DNA of 64,000 nt from Sepiola atlantica (Eukaryota; Mollusca; Cephalopoda; Sepiida; Sepiolidae), in NCBI GenBank assembly GCA_963556195.1, contig OY744528.1, positions 62,867,646-62,931,645 on the forward strand, read 5' to 3'. The notes below the pieces were generated by a model. That model was not told the origin of the DNA, made no database searches, and saw only the letters and a program-made list of their open reading frames with translations. Each line of letters starts with the position of its first letter. Position 1 is the stretch's first letter. The position numbers and the translations under genes are program-made. Below, piece by piece: positions 57,690 through 64,000 of the stretch.

Positions 57690-58440
57690 TAAATACTGTG
57701 ACACTTCTTCAAAAAATACTGAGCATCAGTTTACTTCAATAATTGAATTCACTAATGATACTAAATATCAAGTCATCTTAATTAATAGATTCCTGATTAA
57801 CTTACTTGAAACCCAGAAATTGAAATTTATTCCTAATATTCTGGAACTTATTCTGCACTTATTCTAAAAATATTCTGAAGATCAAAGTTTTCTAAATTTA
57901 TTGAATATTAAATATTAAACATATTTTTATCTTATTTTACTTCATTCTGAAAATGACAATTCTAAAATAGAATTTATACTGAATGCAATACAAAATGACT
58001 TACAATATTTGAATTTATCCTGAAATAATTAAAAATCTTTTGAACGTATTTAATACTTTGAAATTGGCATTTATTCTTATTATTCTGAATTTATTCTGAA
58101 AATGTAAGATTTTCTGAATTTATTAATATTTGAATTTTAAATATTAAACATATTTTTGTCTTATTTTATTTTATTTTGAAAATCACAATTCTGAAGATAG
58201 AATTTATATTTAAGTCAATGATAATAGATTCGTGATATTTCTATCCATTTTGAAATAATTACCAGTCTATTTGAACTTATTTAAACTAAGCAATTAAAAT
58301 ATATTCTTATTATTCTGAAAATTATTTTGAAAATCAAAGTTTTTCTGAATTTATTTATATTTGAATTTAAAATACTCAACATATGTTTATCTTATTTTAC
58401 TTTAATCTAAAAATTACAATTCTGAAAATTAAAAAAAATG
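57690..58440 (+). repeat. About 230-bp AT-rich tandem repeat, roughly three copies
   Basis: ACATATTTTTATCTTATTTT near 57921 recurs near 58148 and as ACATATGTTTATCTTATTTT near 58380, each followed by CAATTCT; TTATTATTCTGAA-type blocks recur at the same spacing. Diverged units. Confidence 0.78.
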
Positions 58441-59218
58441 TTGATAATCATTTAATTTGAATTGGAATATGGAATTATTATTTAAAAAAAGCAAAACTGA
58501 AATCATCAAATATAACTAATAAGACAAATATTTTAAAAATATCATTTTTAAATAGAAGAAATATTATTATTTTTGATTATGCTTATAAATAATTGAATCT
58601 TTAATATTTGAAAAGAAGAAGAAATTTTATTTACAAGAGGAACAAAAAAACAACAAAACGAAGAATTACATTTTAATAAGAAGAACATTTTGTAGGATTC
58701 TTTGGAGGGTATAAGTTCTAAGCATGCCCATTATTTATTTCACTTGATAACTTATTTTTATAACTTCAATTATTTAAGTAAAACTCTAACTTAATTAATA
58801 GAATATTGTCCTTTGTACTAAATCATGTAGTAGTGTCGCCCAGAAAAGACTGATGTCCTTTTTGAAAATATTCTAAAAGTACTTTTTTAATAAATTAAAT
58901 AAGTAACAATATTATTTATTGTTTTTCAATTCATTATCTCTACTTAACTTAATCTCTGAATGTATTACTAAAGTATAATCAATTGTGGTTTTGTCTCTAT
59001 GGGGATTACTGAATCATGTAGTAGGGCTGTAAAGAAAAGGCAAATGTTTTAATTGAATATATTCGAATCATGTACTTTTATATTTATAAACTAAAACAGT
59101 GAAGTTATTTCAATTGCAATCTTTTAAAAGAAATTGACAATAATATCATTTAAATTTTTTAAATTTATATGATTGGGGTATAGTTATTTGTGCTTTGTCT
59201 TTATTGTGTCTTAATAAG
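58441..59218. other. AT-rich spacer with a diverged duplication
   Basis: AAATCATGTAGTAGTGTCGC (58821) and GAATCATGTAGTAGGGCTGT (59009) begin two related stretches. No gene. Confidence 0.6.
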
Positions 59219-59282
59219 ATTGAACTTTTACCAATTGAACTTTTACCCATTGAACTTTTACCCATTGAACTTTTACCCTTAC
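59219..59282 (+). repeat. Four copies of a 16-17 bp unit
   Basis: The unit TTGAACTTTTACCCA (with small variation) is repeated in tandem. Confidence 0.9.
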
Positions 59283-59329
59283 CCATAGGGCCTTAATGAT
59301 TTGTTCGAAGCCGGATGAAGAAATTAAAT

Positions 59330-59937
59330 TTATCACTGCAACAATGGTTATCCTTAAGACATTGGACAATCTACCATTAAAACCAAAATATAAAATTTTT
59401 ACAAAAGCAAATCAGCTTCTGAAGATAGATTACCTTCTCCTACCTTAGCTTGGTAACATTAGCGATATATTCGCCAAACAAATCTCTTTGTCTGTACAAC
59501 AATGTTATTTTGCTGCGAATACACGATTTTTTTTTCCTCCCGACCGATCTTGACTTCTAATCGAAAAGATGTCCTTCCCCCACATCACTATAATTCTATT
59601 ATTTATTTATTTAAATGTAGTTGCAGTATGCACTACGTTGGGATGACGTCACAAAGATTAGACATCCGGGTCAAACAACACGTGCCCACCAACATTAACA
59701 ATGCAAACTATTCATCAACGGACGTTTTACATAATACTTATGGTTCGTCGATAGTCGAACATCTTATAAATAACTCCACATGTGCCTTCAATTTCAGTGT
59801 CAACTTATTCTCCATTCTTAGTAAGTGGCACTCTCCCTATCATCTCAAGATCCTAGAAACAATCTATATTAAGTCCTTGAGACCTTCTCTTTGCAAGCAA
59901 AGAGAACATCTCTGGCTTAATGTTGTTTCTATTTGAT
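59330..59937 (+). pseudogene. Penelope-like element, C-terminal GIY-YIG endonuclease
   Basis: The frame 59502-59936 (144 codons) reads YNSIIYLFKCSCSMHYVGMT, then RLDIRVKQH, SSIVEHLIN and HLKILETIYIKSLRPSLC. The YxCxCxxxYVGxT....R..EH pattern and the LxxLExxxIxxxxPxLN-like end are those of the GIY-YIG nuclease fused C-terminally to PLE reverse transcriptases. The first codon is TTG, so the frame is a truncated continuation of an upstream polymerase. Upstream 59330-59500 contains decayed residues compatible with the linker, but no RT core is visible. The frame is intact across the nuclease. By family it would nick target DNA for reverse transcription. Confidence 0.85.
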
Positions 59938-60128
59938 TGAAATTAAAACAAAAAAGAAAGATTTTTACCCCTTTCCCTCGTTATAATTCTCATAGTATCT
60001 TTATTATATTTTTTACACGATACCTCGATATTTGGCTCTGTTGAGCGCGGTACGAAACCGGTCAGCTGCCCTTTCATCTTTTTAATTCTTAATTCATCAT
60101 GATTAATAAATATTATCTCTTTCATGCC

Positions 60129-60131
<3 letters not shown>
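59938..60131. other. PLE 3' flank
   Basis: AT-rich sequence between the nuclease stop and a (TA)n array, probably PLE 3' UTR. Confidence 0.4.

Positions 60132-60223
<92 letters not shown>
60132..60223. repeat. (TA)n microsatellite
   Basis: About 92 bp of pure TA. Confidence 0.97.
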
Positions 60224-60226
<3 letters not shown>

Positions 60227-60235
60227 AGAAAAGTA

Positions 60236-61430
60236 ATCATCCCAGGACGGGTAACATTAAGTATAGTTCTTCCACCGCTTTTATGTAACGCTACTAAGAT
60301 TAAAATCAAGATATACTGATACTAAACCTTGTGTCTAGTATCCTTACTTTAATTGTGATCAAAATTAATTCTAGAAATGGTCTAACATTTAAAACTAATT
60401 ATTAAGCGGTCTTAATTCAATGAATATGGCCTTATTGCTGACTAATGTCTCGTGATCAAACACAAATCTGATATATTATAATTTTGAAATAGGCGGTTAT
60501 GTCTATATCATGCATTCTAAGAAACCCTTTAAAATACTACAAAGAAACTGAAACTTGTGCAATATTTATTAATCACTATCTAATACCTATTTCTAAAATT
60601 TCACAAAGATAAGATTTATCTGAATTTTCACGATAAGCTTTTACCCACACTCTTACCCTATTTGCATAAAACTAAATTAAACTAAATATAGCCTACATTA
60701 CGACATCTTACCCCTAGCAATCGGTTACTTAGTTTAGGAATAAATTATGTGTATACGTATACATAAACATATATACTAAACCAAACTTTATGTAAATACT
60801 AGAGAAATACCTGTCTCAGGACAAGTAAAATGAATTCTTCAAACGGATTTACAGTTTTGCACGACTGTTATGTCCCCTTACTAAGATTAAATTCAAGATA
60901 TAATAATTCTACACTCTATATCTATAATCTTTATTAAAATTTTGATCAGAAGTCATTACATGATTTTTATTCTAGAAAATGTCTAAAATGTAAAAATATA
61001 AACATATACATATAAAGGTTCTTGTAAAGAAATTGAAATTCAGTGAATCTTGTTAACTTGGTATCTAATTACTATGGATCAAATTGAATGTTAAATCTAA
61101 ATATTTGAATTTGTAAATGAAATGTTGTGTCCATATTATGCCCGGTAAAATCTTTCAAAATACACGAAAGAAAGCGAAATTTGGGGCATATTTATTAATT
61201 GATATGTCATACCTATAGTAAAATTGAAGACAAATCGGATGTATCTGCATTTTCGCCTACCGGTTGTATAAAACTAAATTAAGCTTATTATATACCACAT
61301 TACCATCCCTTACACCCAGCACCTGTCTTCCAAAATTCATAATAATTGGTTAATTAACGTAGGAGTGAATCTTGTACATATAAAATATATAACGATACAC
61401 ATATACCTAACTTTACACACACCCACCCAC

Positions 61431-61433
<3 letters not shown>
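60236..61433 (+). repeat. Interspersed repeat R1, two tandem copies
   Basis: Copy A (60236-60800) and copy B (60812-61433) share, in order, CCAGGACGGGTAA/CAGGACAAGTAA, TACTAAGATTAAA-TCAAGATATA, TCTAGAAATGGTCT/TCTAGAAAATGTCT, a TATTTATTAAT block, AAACTAAATTAA and TAGGAATAAAT/TAGGAGTGAAT near the end. Copy 1 at 20130-20640 matches the later half. Class unknown. Confidence 0.8.

Positions 61434-61463
<30 letters not shown>
61434..61463. repeat. (TA)n after CCCA repeats
   Basis: CACCCACCCACCCA precedes about 30 bp of TA. Confidence 0.95.
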
Positions 61464-61468
<5 letters not shown>

Positions 61469-62021
61469 AGACAGTGAGAAAGAGAAAGGTAGAGAGAGAA
61501 GGGGGTAGTGCGGTTCCAAGGACATAAAAGTATATATTAAAAAAGTGAGGCTACAAACATTTATAAATAATAATAAAAAATGTTTTTAATATTTATTATT
61601 CTATTATTTTACTTTATAACGCGTTTCGAGTATCTTGGTTCTCTCTATATATTCTTTTTGTTTGAAAAAATGTTTTTTTTAAACAGTTTGGCGTTCTAAC
61701 GTATGCGTATGTGTGTGTGTGTGTTGATATCCTTTACTTCTCTGGGGCAAAGCTGTGTCCTTTTTAATCATGCGTGCGTGTTTCTGACCATCTCCTCGGG
61801 TGTGTAGCTTGAGTTCATTTTAGTCAATTACTCCGATGAAGGGTAGGATTGCCCTTGAAATTTACGAGTGTTGTCTATTTTTTATAGTTCCCGTATTTCA
61901 TGTATCTGCGTGCGTGTGCGTGTGTGTGTATTAAGGTGTGTAAGTTCTGGGTTATGTACTATGTGCGTGCGCGCGTATATATGTTTTGTTTATACACACA
62001 CACGCGAACCCACATCCAAGT

Positions 62022-62052
<31 letters not shown>

Positions 62053-62519
62053 ATACATATACACACATATACGTGTGTTATGTATCTGTTTTATGTATGC
62101 GGATGCCTATATGCATATATATGTGTGTGTATATGAGTTCTTGTTTATACACACCTACATATACGCATCCACACTCGTTTTTATATGTATGTAGATATGT
62201 GTGATCTGTATGTTTTGTGAGTTGAGTTATGATCTGTTCAATGGGAATTTAGATATAAAGTTTTTTTTATGGTGTAAGCTGATAGGAATAATCTTGAGTT
62301 TGAAAGATAGGCATGACCTTGAATTCACCCCTGCCGCATGAGTGTATATGCTGTGAAACACATACATTTCTTTTTTCTGAGATTTGTATGTTACTTTTAT
62401 GTAAAGTATATGTATTGGTAAGTGTTTAGGTGACACCTATATATGTTTTGTTGCATGTTATGCATTCTAGTATATACACCACATTTTTGGAGGTGAAGTT
62501 TAATCTTTTTTTATTTTGA
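61464..62519. other. TG/CA/TA-rich simple sequence and spacer
   Basis: TG-, CG- and CA-rich runs with (TA)n at about 62022-62048. Frames through 61868-62204 are repeat artefacts. 61810-61870 contains TCCGATGAAGGGTAGGATTG, unassigned. Confidence 0.6.
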
Positions 62520-64000
62520 ATGTTTGTGTTAGGTTTTTTAATGTGTATGATTTTCTCTCTATTATTGTGCCACAAACTCCAATTCTTTCTTTAGTGCATT
62601 TTGTGACCCCTTGTATTATGTGTTGGTTGAGTTTGGATGAGGTTAAAATGTGGTTGAGGTTTTTTGGTTGACATTTTCTTTTTATTATTTTAGTTGTTTT
62701 TAGTATGTTGTTTAGTTTGTTGTTTTGGTTGAGTGGGGCATGGTTTCCTGTTATCTCTGTGAATAGTTCTGGATTTTTTGTGTGCTAGTATCTGTTCTTT
62801 GTTCCGTATTTTTTGGGTTTCGGAGTTGTTCTAATTGTATTTTCTCTGCTAGATCTATACCTTTGTGTATTAGTTGTCATGCATATCCACTTCTCGTAAA
62901 AAGCTTTTCGTAGTTCCTCCAGTCGGTCAATTTGGATGTGTTTGTCACTGACTATAGCGCAGATTCAGCGTGATAGGACATAGGATATAGATTCCAGGCG
63001 GCTTTTGGAGATATAGTTAGGTTTCCGTTGGTTAGTGGTAGATGTCTGTGATAAAATGATTGTATTCAATATTAACATGTATATCTAGGAAGGGTAGTTC
63101 TTCGTGACTATGTTCTATGGTGAATTTTATGTTCAGGGTGTAGGTTTTGGAGTATATTGTGTAATTCATTGATGTTGCCCCATGTAGGTTCCTAAAGGAT
63201 GAAACAATCATCTAAATACCTTTTCCAAGATTTTATACAAAGAGTTATTATATTATCTCCATATATGTGTTCTATCTTTTCATATAAAATTTTGTCTCGT
63301 TAAGCCAGTGTTAGGTTAGCATATGTTGGTTTCATTTTAGTTCCCATTGCTGTACCTTATGTCTGAATGTAGTATTGTTAAGAATGATGTCTATACTGTC
63401 GATGATGAATTGTTTAGTAAATCTTCGATGTAATATTTGTGGGTGTTTGTCAATCCAGTATGATAGTGGCTGTTTGACTAAGTCATAAGGTATGTTGCTT
63501 TATAAGCTGCTAATGTCAAATGTAACTAACTCCGGGTTTACTGTTTATGGTAAGGAGCTTAGAAGGGGCATGTCGATGAATGGTTGTAATAAGATGTCCA
63601 TTAAGTTGTTAAGTCTGCTTATTCGGTATGCTGGTCCTACCATTATGCGTCTAAATGTTAGGTCACTGGGATTCGGGACACTAATATATTCTGATTGCTA
63701 TGTGTTGATTGTATTTCTTATCTCATTTGATTGGTGTATCTTAGGTAGTCCATAGAAAATGTTGGTTTTTATGTAGTCTGTTAGGGAATCTTTTACTTTC
63801 TTTGTTAGTATTTTATTGTATCTCGTGCAAAGTTTTGTGATTTTTGAAATGTTGGTATTGTCAATGTTGATACTAATTGGTTCGTAGTAGTCCTTATTTT
63901 CCAGTGCCTCTATGATTTTTATTTTGTAGTAATCTTTGTCCATGACGATTACAGCACTACCTTTGTCTGCTTCTTTTATAATTATGTTACAATCATTTCG
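62520..64000 (-). pseudogene. Penelope-like element reverse transcriptase (runs off the window)
   Basis: On the minus strand, entering from 64000, the frame reads NIIIKEADKGSAVIVMDKDY (about 63985-63926), then NIFYGLPKIHQSNEI (63760-63716). After a stop at 63698 it continues as VTFDISSL and SNIPYDLVKQPLSYWIDKHP (about 63525-63445), GTAMGTKMKPTYANL (about 63358-63314) and KRYLDDCFI (about 63226-63198), with degraded C-terminal pieces down to about 62560. These are the colinear PLE RT motifs, including the YLDD catalytic pair. Several frameshifts and stops break it. Wording of motifs differs clearly from the 26-kb PLE, so it is a different PLE family. The N-terminus lies beyond the window and the GIY-YIG domain was not seen. 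Confidence 0.85.

Overview
This window is repeat-dense, AT-rich animal nuclear DNA. No intact host gene could be supported in it. Every protein-like signal I can recognise belongs to a transposable element, and nearly all are broken by stops, frameshifts or truncation. The mix is non-LTR LINEs, Ty3/Gypsy LTR elements, Penelope-like elements (PLEs), mariner-type DNA transposons, 5S rRNA-derived fragments, many long (TA)n arrays, minisatellites and fold-back hairpins. This suits a large, repeat-rich invertebrate genome. A mollusc, perhaps a cephalopod, is my best guess, but it is inference from the repeat flavour and not proof.

Layout. 1-2414 is a decayed LINE (RT and C-terminal zinc finger) abutting a truncated LTR. 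2415-7686 is a nearly full-length Gypsy element with gag, protease, RT, RNase H and integrase, carrying at least seven disabling lesions. 7687-12870 is mostly anonymous AT-rich sequence with microsatellites, a 32-bp minisatellite and possible solo-LTR sequence. 12880-14653 is a minus-strand mosaic: a LINE 3' end, an 84-bp LTR fragment of the first Gypsy family, and an unrecognised ORF. 15.4 kb holds a tRNA-like sequence. 17.5-19.5 kb is a minus-strand jockey-like LINE. 20-25 kb holds an interspersed repeat, a 5S-derived fragment, a large palindrome and a minus-strand mariner relic. 25.86-28.98 kb is a composite of a PLE and a LINE flanked by 318-bp inverted repeats. 30.2-31.9 kb is a tandem array of about 350-bp units followed by a LINE C-terminus.

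The second half continues this way. 34.9-35.7 kb and 37.7-41.5 kb carry two relatives of a second LTR family. The latter is bounded by a pair of about 660-bp LTRs and encodes only gag and protease. 42.7-44.6 kb is GA- and TA-rich simple sequence. 45.3 kb has a 103-bp near-perfect hairpin. 46.9-49.7 kb holds two further DDE transposase relics. 52-59 kb holds several tandem repeats, including about 31 copies of a 37-38 bp minisatellite. 59.3-59.9 kb is a PLE GIY-YIG endonuclease end. 60.2-61.5 kb is a tandem pair of an interspersed repeat. 62.5-64.0 kb is a minus-strand PLE reverse transcriptase that runs off the window.

The elements do not form a pathway. They are layers of insertion, and the informative content is nesting order, shared termini and repeat families. 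No CRISPR array, operon or prokaryotic gene was seen. Boundaries marked approximate were judged by eye from internal comparisons.
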